This document shows, in pieces, positions 25,001-34,167 of a stretch of DNA of 64,000 nt. The position numbers and the translations under genes are program-made. The DNA is from Micromonospora sediminimaris (GTDB lineage Bacteria > Actinomycetota > Actinomycetes > Mycobacteriales > Micromonosporaceae), in contig FOLJ01000007.1 of the NCBI GenBank assembly GCA_900112325.1, positions 124,001 through 188,000 of the forward strand, written 5' to 3'. Numbering within the stretch: position 1 is the first letter of the stretch; the number at the start of each line of letters is the position of its first letter. Below the pieces are notes generated by a model. It was not told the DNA's origin. It saw nothing but the letters and a program-made list of their open reading frames with translations, and searched no databases.

Positions 25001-26459
25001 GAACCGGCGTACGGAGGAACTGCTCGCGCAGTCGCAGCGGCTGGCACACGAGTTGCAGGAGCAGTCGGCGGAGTTGCAGCGGACCAACGCCGAACTTGAG
25101 GACAAGGCCAAACTGCTGTCGGAGCAGAAGGCGAACATCGAGACCCAGAACCGGGAGATCGAACTGGCCCGGCTGGGCCTGGAGGACAAGGCGCAGCAGC
25201 TCACCCGGGCCTCGGCGTACAAGTCGGAGTTCCTGGCGAACATGAGCCACGAGCTGCGTACGCCGCTGAACTCGCTGCTGCTGCTGGCCCGGTTGCTGAT
25301 GGAGAACTCCGAGCAGAACCTCACGCCGAAGCAGATCGAGTTCGCCCGCACGATCCACGGCTCCGGGTCGGACCTGCTGCGCCTGATCGACGACATCCTG
25401 GATCTTTCCAAGATCGAGGCTGGGCGGATGGACGTCGAGCCGACCGAGGTCCGGTTCACCGAGATCTGCAACTACGTGGAACAGGCGTTCTCCCCGCAGG
25501 CCGAGGAGAAGGGCCTGGACTTCCAGGTACGCATCGGCAAGGACCTGCCGCCGGCCGTGGTGACCGACGCGCAGCGGCTTCAGCAGGTGCTGCGCAACCT
25601 GTTGTCGAACGCGGTCAAGTTCACCGACAACGGTGCGGTGACCCTGCGGATCTCCCGGGCGCCGGAGCACGCGGTGTTCGACGTACCGGCGCTGACCAAC
25701 GCCCGGCAGGTGATCGCCTTCACGGTGATCGACACCGGTATCGGGATCTCCGACGACAAGCTGTCGCTGATCTTCGAGGCGTTCCAGCAGGCGGACGGGA
25801 CGACCAGCCGCCGGTACGGCGGTACCGGGCTGGGCCTGTCGATCAGCCGTGACCTGGCCCGGCTGATCGGGGGCACGATCACGGTCGCCTCGGCACCCGG
25901 CCAGGGCTCGACGTTCACGCTCTACCTGCCCGACGTACTGGCGCCGGACGCGGTGGTGGCACCCGCGCCACCGTCACCGCAGCGGGCGGGTCTGCCGTCG
26001 TCGTTGTTGATGCCGCCGATGGAGTTGCTGTCGGAGGCGCCCGAGGCGCCGAAGACCCGCCAGCTCGACGGTGCCACCGTGCTGATCGTCGACGACGACG
26101 TGCGTAACGTCTTCGCGCTGACCAGCGCGCTCGAACTGCACGGAATGACCGTGCTGTACGCCGACAACGGCGCCGACGGGGTCCGCCTGTTGGCCGAACA
26201 CCCGGAGGTCGATATCGTCCTGATGGATGCAATGATGCCCGATCAGGACGGATACGAGACAACCCGACAGATCAGGCGTAATCACCGGTTCGCGGACCTG
26301 CCGATCGTGTTCCTGACGGCGAAGGCCATGCCGGGGGATCGTGAGTCGGCGATAGCGGCCGGAGCCAGCGACTACATCACCAAGCCGGTCGACCTGGACC
26401 AGTTGATCGAGCTGATGGGCACCTGGATCAGTGGCAGCCGTACCGAGGAGGGCTCGTGA
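22086..26459 (+). CDS. HAMP-array hybrid histidine kinase (fungal group III-like layout)
   Basis: 1457 residues, no membrane helix seen. One N-terminal HAMP is followed by seven 92-residue HAMP repeats (about 150-800), each containing [18 protein letters not shown] or a close variant and GDLSQKITV. Then come a GAF domain (about 815-970), a coiled coil, HisKA with His1055 ([10 protein letters not shown]), HATPase ([28 protein letters not shown]) and a receiver with Asp1381 (VLMDAMMPD). Fungal osmosensing Nik1/Os-1 kinases share this layout; actinobacterial relatives exist. Start ATG 22086 or 22089. Its stop overlaps the response-regulator gene (GTGA). Confidence 0.93.
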   Translation: MMTTAKQSVTAETSAADHEAVLTELAEALRRVRGGDLKVRLPRRSGAAGEVADAFNDVVSLQERQHLDLRRISRVVGRDGRLTERLDEEGLDGSWAEGQRAVNSLIDDLGRPTTEIARVIVAVADGDLTQHMALEIDGRPLRGEYLRIGRTVNTMVDQLSSFSNEVTRVAREVGTEGKLGGQADVRGVAGTWKDLTDSVNTMASNLTGQVRSISQVATAVAKGDLSQKITVSARGEVAELADTMNSLTDTLRLFAEQVTRVAREVGTEGKLGGQAEVPGVAGTWKDLTDSVNSMASNLTAQVRNIAQVSTAVARGDLSQKITVAAQGEILELKDTVNTMVDQLSSFADEVTRVAREVGTEGKLGGQAQVRGVSGTWRDLTENVNQLAGNLTSQVRNISQVSTAVAKGDLSQKITVDARGEILELKNTVNTMVDQLSSFADEVTRVAREVGTEGKLGGQAQVKGVSGTWRDLTDNVNSMASNLTSQVRNIASVTTAVARGDLSQKITVDARGEILELKSTVNTMVDQLSSFADEVTRVAREVGTEGNLGGQAQVKGVSGTWRDLTDNVNSMASNLTAQVRNIAQVSTAVAKGDLSQKITVDARGEILELKSTVNTMVDQLSSFADEVTRVAREVGTEGKLGGQAQVRGVAGTWRDLTDNVNSMASNLTSQVRNIASVTTAVANGDLSQKITVDAQGEILELKNTVNTMVDQLSSFADEVTRVAREVGTEGKLGGQAQVKGVSGTWRDLTENVNQLASTLTTQLRAIARVSTSVTRGDLTQRIAVKAQGEVAELKDNINQMIVTLRETTHKNAEQGWLDSNLARIGGLLQGQRDLGEVCRMIMQEVTPLVDAQLGAFFLVDNSEGVMRLRLTASYGYVSRGHDVTFGPGEGLVGQAALSRRTIRVGAVPDGRITLRSGLADTPPADLVVLPVLFEGELLGVIEFATVTPFSELHLSFLERLVSTIGIAVNTIQANRRTEELLAQSQRLAHELQEQSAELQRTNAELEDKAKLLSEQKANIETQNREIELARLGLEDKAQQLTRASAYKSEFLANMSHELRTPLNSLLLLARLLMENSEQNLTPKQIEFARTIHGSGSDLLRLIDDILDLSKIEAGRMDVEPTEVRFTEICNYVEQAFSPQAEEKGLDFQVRIGKDLPPAVVTDAQRLQQVLRNLLSNAVKFTDNGAVTLRISRAPEHAVFDVPALTNARQVIAFTVIDTGIGISDDKLSLIFEAFQQADGTTSRRYGGTGLGLSISRDLARLIGGTITVASAPGQGSTFTLYLPDVLAPDAVVAPAPPSPQRAGLPSSLLMPPMELLSEAPEAPKTRQLDGATVLIVDDDVRNVFALTSALELHGMTVLYADNGADGVRLLAEHPEVDIVLMDAMMPDQDGYETTRQIRRNHRFADLPIVFLTAKAMPGDRESAIAAGASDYITKPVDLDQLIELMGTWISGSRTEEGS
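22578..24310 (+). repeat. Seven tandem 276-bp HAMP-coding repeats
   Basis: A 276-bp unit recurs seven times in frame, marked by the GAGGTGAC...CGGGTGGCCCG(G/T)GAGGTGGG block near 22578, 22854, 23130, 23406, 23682, 23958 and 24234. Inner copies are almost identical in DNA as well as protein, including shared synonymous codons. This points to recent duplication or ongoing gene conversion rather than protein-level selection alone. Copy number may differ between strains, and short-read assemblies could collapse it. Confidence 0.9.
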
Positions 26460-27016
26460 CGCAGGTGGCGAAGGCGCTGCTGGTCGATGATCGCCGGGAG
26501 AACCTGATGGCCCTGGAGGCGATCCTCCAGGGGCTGCCGGTGCAGTCGGTCGCCGTGGAGAGCGGTGAGGCGGCGCTGAAGCAGTTGCTGGTCGACGACT
26601 TCGCGGTGATCCTGCTGGACGCCCAGATGCCGGACATGGACGGGTTCGAGACGGCGAGCCACATCAAGCGGCGGGAGCGTACCCGGCACGTGCCGATCAT
26701 CTTCCTGACCGCTGCCGACCGGGACGCTCAACTGGCCCTGCGCGGCTACGCGGCGGGCGCGGTCGACTATCTCACCAAGCCGTTCGATCCGTGGGTGCTG
26801 CGGGCCAAGGTCTCCGTCTTCGTCGAGTTGTGGACCAAGACCCGTCAGCTGGCGGCGCAGTCCGAGATGGTGCGCGAACGTGACGCCCAGTGGCGGCTGC
26901 TCACCGACGCCGTCGACGAAGCCACCACCCTGCTCCGCAACGCCGACGACCCGGAGGCCCACGCCCGCGCCGTAGCCCTCCTCGAACAAGCCCGCTGGGG
27001 CACCACCCCCGACTAA
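26456..27016 (+). CDS. Response regulator receiver protein
   Basis: 186 residues. A single CheY-like receiver (ALLVDDRRENLMALEAIL, phospho-acceptor Asp55 in VILLDAQMPDMDG, IIFLTAADRD, VDYLTKPFDPWVLRAKV) plus about 60 C-terminal residues of helical, probably coiled-coil sequence and no DNA-binding domain. GTG 26456 overlaps the hybrid kinase stop, so it is made with the kinase and probably takes phosphate from it or competes with its own receiver. Output unknown. Confidence 0.92.
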   Translation: MTQVAKALLVDDRRENLMALEAILQGLPVQSVAVESGEAALKQLLVDDFAVILLDAQMPDMDGFETASHIKRRERTRHVPIIFLTAADRDAQLALRGYAAGAVDYLTKPFDPWVLRAKVSVFVELWTKTRQLAAQSEMVRERDAQWRLLTDAVDEATTLLRNADDPEAHARAVALLEQARWGTTPD

Positions 27017-27060
27017 CCCCCTACCCACCCCCACCCCGCCCACCCCGCCTCCCGCCGCCC

Positions 27061-27142
27061 GCCCGCGATCTTGCAGTTTTTGTCCCGACGAAAGGTGCAA
27101 TTCGGGGCATTTGGGCGACCGAAAGTGCAAGATCGCGGCGGG
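27061..27142. repeat. Palindromic repeat 4 (GATCTTGCA type)
   Basis: CCGCGATCTTGCAGTTTT (27064-27081) faces GAAAGTGCAAGATCGCGG (27121-27138) with one internal mismatch and a long loop that itself contains a partial copy of the arm (GACGAAAGGTGCAATTCG). It lies between the convergent response regulator and STAS genes. Probable terminator; it looks like a composite of two nested elements. Confidence 0.85.
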
Positions 27143-27166
27143 CGCGGGCGCGGGCGCGGGGGTGGG

Positions 27167-27502
27167 TTAGGGGGTGGGGGTGTCGTTGCGGATCATCAGG
27201 GCGCTGCGTAGGCCGGTGATGTCCAGGACGCGTAGCAGGAACTCGCCGACGTTGGTCAGGACGAGCAGGCTCTGCGCGTGACTGGCCTTGCGGCTGAGGA
27301 CGACCAGGGTGCCCAGCCCCTGCGAGTCGCAGAACGTCACGCCGCCGAGATCGAGGACGATCCGGGGCGGGGGCTCGGTGAGAACCTCGTTGACGACGGT
27401 CGATAGCTGGGCGGCCGTTTGCATGTCGATCTCACCGGCAAGGCGGAGGACTGCTTCGTCGCCCGTTCGGTGTACGGTGATGGACAGTTCGGCACGATCC
27501 AC
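27167..27502 (-). CDS. STAS-domain anti-sigma factor antagonist
   Basis: 111 residues. RsbV/SpoIIAA type with LRLAGEIDMQTAAQLSTVVN and IVLDLGGVTFCDSQGLGTLV, where the Ser in D-S-Q-G is the expected phospho-site. The rest of the fold is intact. It lies just downstream of the receiver gene in convergent orientation. The SpoIIE-type protein at 19862, with both kinase-like and phosphatase domains, is a plausible partner. No sigma factor is nearby. Confidence 0.9.
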   Translation of the reverse strand: MDRAELSITVHRTGDEAVLRLAGEIDMQTAAQLSTVVNEVLTEPPPRIVLDLGGVTFCDSQGLGTLVVLSRKASHAQSLLVLTNVGEFLLRVLDITGLRSALMIRNDTPTP

Positions 27503-27641
27503 CGGGTCAGCCTATCGCGATCTCCGTCGACCGGCCTGTCGAGGCGTGCCGTCCCCGCGCAGCGTGCCGGGGGTGAGCCCGGTAACCCCTGGCCGGGGTG
27601 GCTGCCGATCCGCAGCCGGGCGCTGACACAATGGCGGCATC

Positions 27642-28979
27642 GTGACCGAGGTGTTTACCGCCGGATCCGACCGCTACCCGGTCGACGCGCCGGCCTCAGC
27701 GGCCCTGTTCGACCGCGCCTGCGCCATCGTGCCGGGCGGGGTGAACTCCCCTGTGCGCGCCTTCCGGGCGGTCGGCGGCACCCCACGCTTCATGGTTCGA
27801 GGTGAGGGGCCCTGGCTCCACGACGCGGACGGTCGCCGTTACGTCGACCTGGTCTGCTCCTGGGGGCCGCTGATCCTGGGGCACGCTCACCCCGAGGTGG
27901 TCGCGGCCGTGCAGGCCGCCGCCGCGCACGGCACCAGTTTCGGTACGCCCACCCCCGGCGAGGTCGAACTGGCCGACGAGATCGTCGCGCGTACCCCGGT
28001 CGAGCAGGTCCGGCTGGTCAACTCGGGCACCGAGGCGACGATGTCGGCGATCCGCCTGGCGCGCGGCTACACCGGTCGCTCAAAGGTCATCAAGTTCGCC
28101 GGTTGCTACCACGGGCACGTCGACGCGCTGCTGGCCGCCGCCGGCTCCGGCGTGGCCACCCTCGGCCTGCCCGATTCGCCGGGGGTCACCGGCGCGGCGG
28201 CCAGCGAGACCATCGTGCTGCCCTACAACGACGTGACCGCCGTCGAGGCCGCCTTCGCTGCCGAGGGCCAGCACATCGCCGCGGTGATCACCGAGGCCGC
28301 ACCGGGCAACATGGGCGTGGTCGCCCCCCGTGACGGGTTCAACGCGCAGCTGGCCAGGATCGCGCACGCGCACGGCGCACTGCTGATCGTCGACGAGGTC
28401 ATGACCGGGTTCCGGGTCTCCCGCGCCGGCTGGCACGGCCTCGATCCGGTCGAGGCGGACCTGTGGACGTACGGCAAGGTCATGGGTGGCGGCCTGCCCG
28501 CCGCGGCGTTCGGTGGGCGCGCGGAGATCATGTCGCGACTGGCTCCCGCCGGTCCGGTCTACCAGGCCGGCACCCTCTCCGGGAACCCGCTCGCCTGCGC
28601 GGCCGGGTTGACCACGTTGCGGCTCGCCGACGACGCGCTCTACCGCCGGCTGGACGACACCGCCGCCGTCGTGGGCAAGCTGGCCGCCGACGCGCTGGCT
28701 GCCGCCGGGGTCCCGCACCGGCTCTCGTACGCGGGCAACATGTTCTCGATCTTCTTCACCGATGCCGACGTGGTGGACTACGACAGCGCCCGCACCCAGC
28801 AGGTGCCGGCGTTCAAGGCGTTCTTCCACGCGATGCTCGCTGCCGGGGTCTATCTGCCGCCGAGCGCGTTCGAGTCCTGGTTCGTCTCGGCGGCGATCGA
28901 CGATGCCGCCCTGGAACAGATCGCCGGCGCGCTGCCGACGGCGGCCAACGCGGCGGCAGCGGCAGGTCACGGGGGGTAG
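27642..28979 (+). CDS. hemL: Glutamate-1-semialdehyde 2,1-aminomutase
   Basis: 445 residues. A PLP enzyme of the C5 haem pathway that converts glutamate-1-semialdehyde to 5-aminolevulinate. Conserved features include [58 protein letters not shown] and the PLP lysine near residue 279 in [11 protein letters not shown]. Start GTG 27642. It is followed two bases later by a histidine phosphatase gene and then cytochrome c biogenesis genes, so haem supply and haem attachment are co-transcribed. Confidence 0.97.
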   Translation: MTEVFTAGSDRYPVDAPASAALFDRACAIVPGGVNSPVRAFRAVGGTPRFMVRGEGPWLHDADGRRYVDLVCSWGPLILGHAHPEVVAAVQAAAAHGTSFGTPTPGEVELADEIVARTPVEQVRLVNSGTEATMSAIRLARGYTGRSKVIKFAGCYHGHVDALLAAAGSGVATLGLPDSPGVTGAAASETIVLPYNDVTAVEAAFAAEGQHIAAVITEAAPGNMGVVAPRDGFNAQLARIAHAHGALLIVDEVMTGFRVSRAGWHGLDPVEADLWTYGKVMGGGLPAAAFGGRAEIMSRLAPAGPVYQAGTLSGNPLACAAGLTTLRLADDALYRRLDDTAAVVGKLAADALAAAGVPHRLSYAGNMFSIFFTDADVVDYDSARTQQVPAFKAFFHAMLAAGVYLPPSAFESWFVSAAIDDAALEQIAGALPTAANAAAAAGHGG

Positions 28980-28981
28980 CG

Positions 28982-29629
28982 GTGAGTAAGACGGTGGTCC
29001 ACGTGCTCCGGCACGGCGAGGTGTACAACCCGGACGGCATCCTGTACGGCCGGCTGCCCGGTTTCCGCCTCAGCGAACTGGGCGTCCAGATGGCCAAGGC
29101 CGCCGCGCAGGGGCTCGCCGAACGCGAGGTCGTGCACGTGGCGGCCAGCCCGCTGGAACGCGCCCAGCAGACCGCAGAGCCGATCGCCGCCCAGTTCCGG
29201 CTGCCCGTCGGAGTGGACGAGCGGCTGATCGAGAGCGCCAACTGGTTCGAAGGCAAGAAGGTCTCGCCCGGCGACGGTTCCTTCCGCGACCCGCGCAACT
29301 GGTGGGTGCTGCGTGACCCGGTCACCCCGTCCTGGGGCGAGGCGTACCGGGCCATCGCCGAGCGGATGTTCGCCGCGTTGCACGCCGCCCGGATCGCCGC
29401 CGAGGGCCGGGAGGCCGTCCTGGTCTCGCACCAGCTGCCGATCTGGACGCTGCGCCGCTACGTGGAGCGCAAGCGGTTGTGGCACGATCCGCGTCGCCGG
29501 CAGTGTGCACTGGCTTCCCTCACCACCTTCCACTTCGACGGCGCCAAGATCGTCGGCATCGGCTATTCCGAACCGGCCGCACACCTGGTGGCGATGTCGC
29601 CGACCGCGCGGACGGCCAAGGGGGCCTGA
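28982..29629 (+). CDS. Histidine phosphatase (phosphoglycerate mutase-like)
   Basis: 215 residues. The catalytic RHG motif (VLRHGEVYNPDGILYGRLPG) is near the N-terminus, with SPLERAQQTAEPIA, the WFEGKKV segment and VLVSHQLPIW carrying the second catalytic His. This is the branch of the family conserved next to hemL and ccdA/resB in actinobacteria; the real substrate is unknown. GTG 28982 lies 3 nt after the hemL stop. Confidence 0.9.
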   Translation: MSKTVVHVLRHGEVYNPDGILYGRLPGFRLSELGVQMAKAAAQGLAEREVVHVAASPLERAQQTAEPIAAQFRLPVGVDERLIESANWFEGKKVSPGDGSFRDPRNWWVLRDPVTPSWGEAYRAIAERMFAALHAARIAAEGREAVLVSHQLPIWTLRRYVERKRLWHDPRRRQCALASLTTFHFDGAKIVGIGYSEPAAHLVAMSPTARTAKGA

Positions 29630-29630
29630 G

Positions 29631-30206
29631 ATGGGCGTCCGGAGGCTGGCTGTCGGCCTGCTCGCCGCCGCGGCCACCGCGATGCTCCTGAGCGGTTGTA
29701 CGGGCGACGGGCGGGAGTCCGACTGCGACAGCGCCGGCGGCATCGTCGAGTGTGCCCCGGAGCAGCGGTCCGCCGCCCCGAAGATCGCCGGTGAGCTGCT
29801 GGCCGGTGGGTCCTACGACGTGGTCGACCAGCGGGGCAAGGTCGTGGTGGTCAACTTCTGGGGCTCCTGGTGCGCGCCGTGCCGGGCCGAGGCCGACGAC
29901 CTGGAGAACACCTACCAGGCGACGAAGGACGCCGGGGTGACCTTCCTCGGCATCAACGTGCAGGACAGCCGGGACAAGGCCATCGCCTTCGAGGAGGGCC
30001 GGGTCAGCTACCCGAGCATCTTCGACCCGGGCAGCCGGCTCGCCCTCGACATGGACATCCCGCCGAACACCATCCCGGCCACCGTCGTGCTGGACCGGGA
30101 GGGACGCATCGCCACGGTGATCCGGGCGGCGGTCCGGCAGGAGGGGCTGCAACCCATTGTCGAGCGGATCGCCGCCGAGGCGCCCGCGCCGGCCGGTCAG
30201 CGCTGA
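29631..30206 (+). CDS. TlpA/ResA-like thiol-disulfide lipoprotein
   Basis: 191 residues. Lipoprotein signal with lipobox LLSGC (Cys23), then a thioredoxin fold: VVVVNFWGSWCAPCRAEADD with the CxxC redox pair, and NTIPATVVLDREGRIA with the cis-Pro loop. It should keep apocytochrome c haem-binding cysteines reduced outside the membrane, taking electrons from CcdA, encoded directly downstream with a one-base stop/start overlap (TGATG). Confidence 0.94.
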   Translation: MGVRRLAVGLLAAAATAMLLSGCTGDGRESDCDSAGGIVECAPEQRSAAPKIAGELLAGGSYDVVDQRGKVVVVNFWGSWCAPCRAEADDLENTYQATKDAGVTFLGINVQDSRDKAIAFEEGRVSYPSIFDPGSRLALDMDIPPNTIPATVVLDREGRIATVIRAAVRQEGLQPIVERIAAEAPAPAGQR

Positions 30207-31045
30207 TGGGCGGGACCTTCGGTCAGCTCGCCGAGTCCGGCCCGTTGCTGTTGGCGTTGGGCGCGGCTGCCCTGGCCGGTCTGGTCAGCTTCCTGTCTCC
30301 GTGCGTGCTGCCGCTGATGCCCGGCTACCTCTCGTACGTCACCGGGCTGGCCGGCGCGGACCTCGAAGGCCGGCACGCGCCTCCCGCGGTGGGCGAGATA
30401 CCGGGCGGTGGTGGCGGCGTCGGCACCGCGGTACGGGAGAGCACTCGGGTCGCCCCCGCGGTGAAGGGTCGGGTGCTGGCCGGGACGCTGCTGTTCATCG
30501 CCGGCTTCACCGTCGTGTTCACCGCCACGGCAGTCCTGTTCAGCGGCGTCGGCCGGGTCTTCTTCGACCACGAACGGACGCTGGAGATCATCGTCGGCGG
30601 GCTCATCGTCGTGCTCGGTCTGGGCTACCTCGGTGCGCTGCCCGGGTTCCAGCGTGAGTTCCGGATCAACCGGCTGCCCGCCGCTGGGCTGCTCGGCGCA
30701 CCGGTGCTCGGTGCCGTGTTCGCACTGAGCTGGGTGCCCTGCACCGGGCCCACGCTGGCCGCGGTGCTCGGGATGGCCACCACCAGCGGGCAGACCGACC
30801 GGGCGGTGGTGCTGGCGGTGGCGTACTGCCTCGGGCTGGGTCTTCCGTTCGTCGTCTTCGGGTTGGGCTTCAACCGGCTGCTCGGGGTGTTCCGCACGGT
30901 GCGCCGGCACAGCCGTTGGGTCACCCGGATCGGCGGGGCGCTACTGATCCTGATCGGGCTGGCGCTGGTCACCGGTGGCTGGACCAACGTGGTGATCTGG
31001 TTGCAGACCACGGTCGGGGTGGGCAACTTCGAGGTGGGCATCTGA
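30206..31045 (+). CDS. ccdA: Cytochrome c biogenesis protein CcdA
   Basis: 279 residues, about six membrane helices. The two functional cysteines appear in LVSFLSPCVLPLMPGYLSYV and FALSWVPCTGPTLAAVLG. CcdA carries electrons from cytoplasmic thioredoxin across the membrane to the TlpA/ResA-like lipoprotein. A Gly/Val-rich 35-residue insertion after the first helix is longer than in B. subtilis CcdA. It is coupled at both ends by TGATG overlaps. Confidence 0.95.
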   Translation: MGGTFGQLAESGPLLLALGAAALAGLVSFLSPCVLPLMPGYLSYVTGLAGADLEGRHAPPAVGEIPGGGGGVGTAVRESTRVAPAVKGRVLAGTLLFIAGFTVVFTATAVLFSGVGRVFFDHERTLEIIVGGLIVVLGLGYLGALPGFQREFRINRLPAAGLLGAPVLGAVFALSWVPCTGPTLAAVLGMATTSGQTDRAVVLAVAYCLGLGLPFVVFGLGFNRLLGVFRTVRRHSRWVTRIGGALLILIGLALVTGGWTNVVIWLQTTVGVGNFEVGI

Positions 31046-32691
31046 TGACCGCCGTGGACGACCGTCCCGCCACACCGGCCGAGGCGCCCCGACGCCGGCC
31101 CAACCCGCTGCTCGCGCTGCTGCGCAACTCGTGGCGGCAGCTGACCAGCATGCGTACCGCGCTGGTGCTGCTCTTCCTGCTCGCGATCGCGGCGATCCCC
31201 GGGTCGGTGCTGCCGCAGCGTGGGGTCAACCCCGAGGACGTACGCGACTTCTACACCGCCAACCCCGACCTGGCGCCGCTGCTCGACCGGGTGGGCGCGT
31301 TCGAGGCGTTCAGCTCGGTCTGGTTCTCGGCGATCTACCTGCTGCTGTTCACCTCGCTGATCGGCTGCATCACGCCCCGGCTCCGCGACCACGTCCGGGC
31401 GCTGCGGGCCCGTCCGCCGGCCGTACCGAAACGGTTGGAGCGGCTGCCGCAGCACGCGGTGGTGCCCGCGCCCGAGGGCGGCGCGGCGGCGGTCGCCGAG
31501 ACGCTGCGGCGACGGCGGTGGCGGGTGGCGGTACGCGGCGACGAGGTCTCCGCCGAGAAGGGCTACCTGAAGGAGACCGGCAACCTGATCTTCCACACCT
31601 CGATGGTGCTGGTGCTTGTCGGTGTCGCGCTCGGCTCCTGGTACGGCTGGCACGGCAACCGGCTGCTGGTGGCGGGAGCGGACCAGGTCTTCTGCAACAC
31701 CCGCCAGCAGTACGCCGAGGCGAAGCTCGGTCCGCGCGTCGGTGACGACCTGCCCCGCTTCTGTATGCAGCTGGACGAGTTCGACGCGCAGTTCCTGCCG
31801 AACGGCCAAGCGTCCTCGTTCAACGCGAAGGTGACAGTCGACGAGGACGGCGGTGCGCCCCGCCAGGCCGAGTTCTCGGTCAACGCACCGTTGCGCCTCG
31901 ACGGCGCGAACGTCTACCTGCTCGGGCACGGCTACGCCCCGGTGATCCGGTACACCGACCGGTTCGGTGGCACCCAGACCAGCACCGTGCCGTTCCTCAC
32001 CACCGGCGACATCGGGCTGACCGGCGAGGGCCTGGCCGCCTTCCCGGACGCCAACGTCGACCCGGAGACCGGCGAGCGGAACCCGGATCTCCAGGTGGCC
32101 TTCTCCGGGCTCTACCTGCCGACCGCACCGCAGCAGCCGCCGTTCGTCCGCTCGGAGCACCCGACCGAGCAGAATCCGCTGCTCGACCTGGTCGCGTACC
32201 GGGGGAACCTGGGGCTCGACGCCGGCATCCCCGGCTCGGTCTACCAGCTCGACCAGCGTCAGCTACGCAACGGCCGGCTCACCGAGATCGGTGCGAAGCA
32301 ACTGCGGATCGGCGAGAGCTGGACGCTTGACGACGGCACCACCGTCGAGTTCGTGGGCACGGAGCGGTACATCGTGCTGTCGGTACGGCACGACCCGGGC
32401 ACGATGCTGCTGCTGGTCAGCTCGATCGGGCTGGTGCTGGGGCTGATGGGTTCGCTCTTCGTCAGGCGTCGGCGGGTGTTCGTGCGGCTGCTGCCGGCCG
32501 GCCCGGGTGACCCCGACGGTGGATCTCCGACGGGCGGTAGTAGTTTGGTCGAGGTGGCTGGTCTGCCGCGTACCGAGCATCCCGGGTTCGCCGCCGAGTT
32601 CGCCCAACTGGTCGCCGCGATCGGTGGACGATCCGGTGACGCCGGCACCGACCCGGGCGCGTCGGCCCGGGCGCGGGAAGGAGCCGAGTGA
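31045..32691 (+). CDS. resB: Cytochrome c biogenesis protein ResB (System II)
   Basis: 548 residues. Three N-terminal membrane helices (first SMRTALVLLFLLAIAAIPGS), a large extracytoplasmic domain (GYLKETGNLIFHTSMVLVLV marks the third helix, then beta-rich sequence) and a last helix MLLLVSSIGLVLGLMGSLFV. ResB with CcsA/CcsB forms the haem lyase that attaches haem to c-type cytochromes. The C-terminal Gly/Ser-rich tail after the last helix is actinobacterial. TGATG overlaps with both neighbours. Confidence 0.95.
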   Translation: MTAVDDRPATPAEAPRRRPNPLLALLRNSWRQLTSMRTALVLLFLLAIAAIPGSVLPQRGVNPEDVRDFYTANPDLAPLLDRVGAFEAFSSVWFSAIYLLLFTSLIGCITPRLRDHVRALRARPPAVPKRLERLPQHAVVPAPEGGAAAVAETLRRRRWRVAVRGDEVSAEKGYLKETGNLIFHTSMVLVLVGVALGSWYGWHGNRLLVAGADQVFCNTRQQYAEAKLGPRVGDDLPRFCMQLDEFDAQFLPNGQASSFNAKVTVDEDGGAPRQAEFSVNAPLRLDGANVYLLGHGYAPVIRYTDRFGGTQTSTVPFLTTGDIGLTGEGLAAFPDANVDPETGERNPDLQVAFSGLYLPTAPQQPPFVRSEHPTEQNPLLDLVAYRGNLGLDAGIPGSVYQLDQRQLRNGRLTEIGAKQLRIGESWTLDDGTTVEFVGTERYIVLSVRHDPGTMLLLVSSIGLVLGLMGSLFVRRRRVFVRLLPAGPGDPDGGSPTGGSSLVEVAGLPRTEHPGFAAEFAQLVAAIGGRSGDAGTDPGASARAREGAE

Positions 32692-33761
32692 TGTCCGCAC
32701 TCTCCGATCAGCTGGTGTCGATCGCCACGCTTGTGTATCTGCTGGCGATGATCAGTCACGCCGTCGAGTACGCCCTCGGCAACTCGCGCGCCAGGGTCGT
32801 CGTGGCACCGGCCCGCGAGCTGGTCGGCGCGGGGGTGGGCGCGTCGACCGTCGAGGTGACTGTCGGTCCGGACGGGGACGGCCTGGCGACGAATGGCATC
32901 GCCACGGATGGCCGGAGCGCGAGCGATCTCGCCGACGGGTCGTCGGCGCTCGGTGGCGCTGTGGTGGACCCGGCGACATCGGGTCGGGCCGATCGGACCG
33001 CGCGGCGGGCGGAGCTGGGCGGCCGGATCGCGGTCGGGCTGACCGCCGTCGCCGCCGCGCTGCACCTGGCGGCACTCGTCACGCGGGGCCTGGCCGCTGA
33101 CCGGATGCCGTGGGGCAACATGTACGAGTTCGTGCTCACGGTCTCGTTCATCGGGGTCGCCGCCTGGCTGACCGTGCTGGTGAAGTGGCCGTTCCTGCGC
33201 CGCCTCGGGCTGTTCCTGACGCTGGTGATGGTGCTGCTGGTGGCCACCGCCGAGCTGGTGCTCTACACCCCGATCGTGCCGCTGGTGCCGGCGCTCAACT
33301 CGTACTGGTTCATCGTGCACGTGTCGACGATCGTCTTCGCCTCGGGCCTGTTCCTGCTGGGCGTGGTGCCGGCGGCGGCGTACCTGATGCGGGCCGGGTA
33401 CGAGAACGGCAAGCGCAGCTTCCCGTACACCCTGGCGAAGCGGCTGCCGGCAGCGGCCGGGCTGGAACGGCTCACCTTCGTGCTGCACGCCTTCTCATTC
33501 CCGATCTTCACCTTCGCGGTGATCGCCGGGGCGATCTGGGCCGAGGCGGCCTGGGGTCGCCCGTGGGGCTGGGACCCGAAGGAGACCTGGGCGTTCATCT
33601 CCTGGGTGGTGTACGCCGGCTACCTGCACGCCCGCGCCACGCCGAGCGTGCGGCGGAACACGGCCACCTGGCTGGCCATCCTCGGCTTCCTGACCGTGCT
33701 GATGAACCTCTTCGGCGTGAACATCTTCTTCGAGGGCCTGCACTCCTACGGCGGCCTCTGA
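32691..33761 (+). CDS. ccsB: Cytochrome c biogenesis protein CcsB/CcsA
   Basis: 356 residues. The haem-handling motif WGRPWGWDPKETWAFISW is present, with conserved histidines in HVSTIVFASGLFL and HARATPSVRRNTATW. About eight membrane helices. A poorly conserved soluble insert (residues 30-100) separates helix 1 from the rest, as in mycobacterial CcsA. It completes the hemL-phosphatase-TlpA-CcdA-ResB-CcsB operon. A palindromic terminator follows within 4 nt of the stop. Confidence 0.95.
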   Translation: MSALSDQLVSIATLVYLLAMISHAVEYALGNSRARVVVAPARELVGAGVGASTVEVTVGPDGDGLATNGIATDGRSASDLADGSSALGGAVVDPATSGRADRTARRAELGGRIAVGLTAVAAALHLAALVTRGLAADRMPWGNMYEFVLTVSFIGVAAWLTVLVKWPFLRRLGLFLTLVMVLLVATAELVLYTPIVPLVPALNSYWFIVHVSTIVFASGLFLLGVVPAAAYLMRAGYENGKRSFPYTLAKRLPAAAGLERLTFVLHAFSFPIFTFAVIAGAIWAEAAWGRPWGWDPKETWAFISWVVYAGYLHARATPSVRRNTATWLAILGFLTVLMNLFGVNIFFEGLHSYGGL

Positions 33762-33764
33762 CCT

Positions 33765-33811
33765 GCAAGACGTATAACCACACTTATAGTAACTGTGGTT
33801 ATACGTCTTGC
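33765..33811. terminator. 18-bp perfect hairpin after ccsB
   Basis: GCAAGACGTATAACCACA (33765-33782) pairs perfectly with 33794-33811 around an 11-nt AT-rich loop. It follows the ccsB stop by 3 nt. On the other strand its right arm supplies the TAA (33801-33799) of the 76-residue gene. The arm sequence differs from the GATC-type family, but the design and position between convergent genes are the same. Confidence 0.9.
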
Positions 33812-34029
33812 GGACAGCTCCGAGGCGGGGCCGACAGCGGCCGGTGCCGCCGTAGCGTCTCGCCCACCCGCAGGGTGACCTGGTAGGCGACCTCCGGCAC
33901 ATCGGCCAGCTCGATCCGCTCGGACCGCAGCCCGAGCTGCGCGTGCAACTCACGGGCGATGGCGTCGCGCAGCTCGACCTGCAGCGGCGACAGCCCGTCC
34001 GGCTCGCCGACGACGTACGCATCCGACAT
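33799..34029 (-). CDS. Small hypothetical protein
   Basis: 76 residues, not recognised. MSDAYVVGEPDGLSPLQVEL, then ARELHAQLGLRSERIELADV and YQVTLRVGETLRRHR, look like a short helical regulator-type protein. The last 15 or so residues are encoded by the approach to the hairpin and the stop lies inside it. Codon bias is typical of the window, which supports it being real. It is downstream of endonuclease V in the same direction but separated by a hairpin. Confidence 0.55.
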   Translation of the reverse strand: MSDAYVVGEPDGLSPLQVELRDAIARELHAQLGLRSERIELADVPEVAYQVTLRVGETLRRHRPLSAPPRSCPQDV

Positions 34030-34097
34030 GCCTCAATGGTGTCGTCGCCCGGCATCCCGGTCCACGGTCGGTGAGATGTTCCCCAAATCCGTCGAGA

Positions 34098-34140
34098 TCT
34101 TGGACAGTTCCCGTTCTTCGCTAACGGGAACTGTCCAAGA
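34098..34140. terminator. 18-bp perfect hairpin after endonuclease V
   Basis: TCTTGGACAGTTCCCGTT (34098-34115) pairs perfectly with 34123-34140 around CTTCGCT. It is 28 nt downstream of the endonuclease V stop (minus strand) and is probably its terminator. The rest of the 138-nt gap holds no gene. Confidence 0.85.
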
Positions 34141-34167
34141 ATTACTCGGTGTAATAGGCGTCGACGG

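Noticed and set aside
5843-27502. A sigma factor gene within either partner-switching cluster
   Set aside because: Every reading frame in both clusters was accounted for; none shows sigma-70 region 2 or 4 motifs, so the target sigma factor must be elsewhere.
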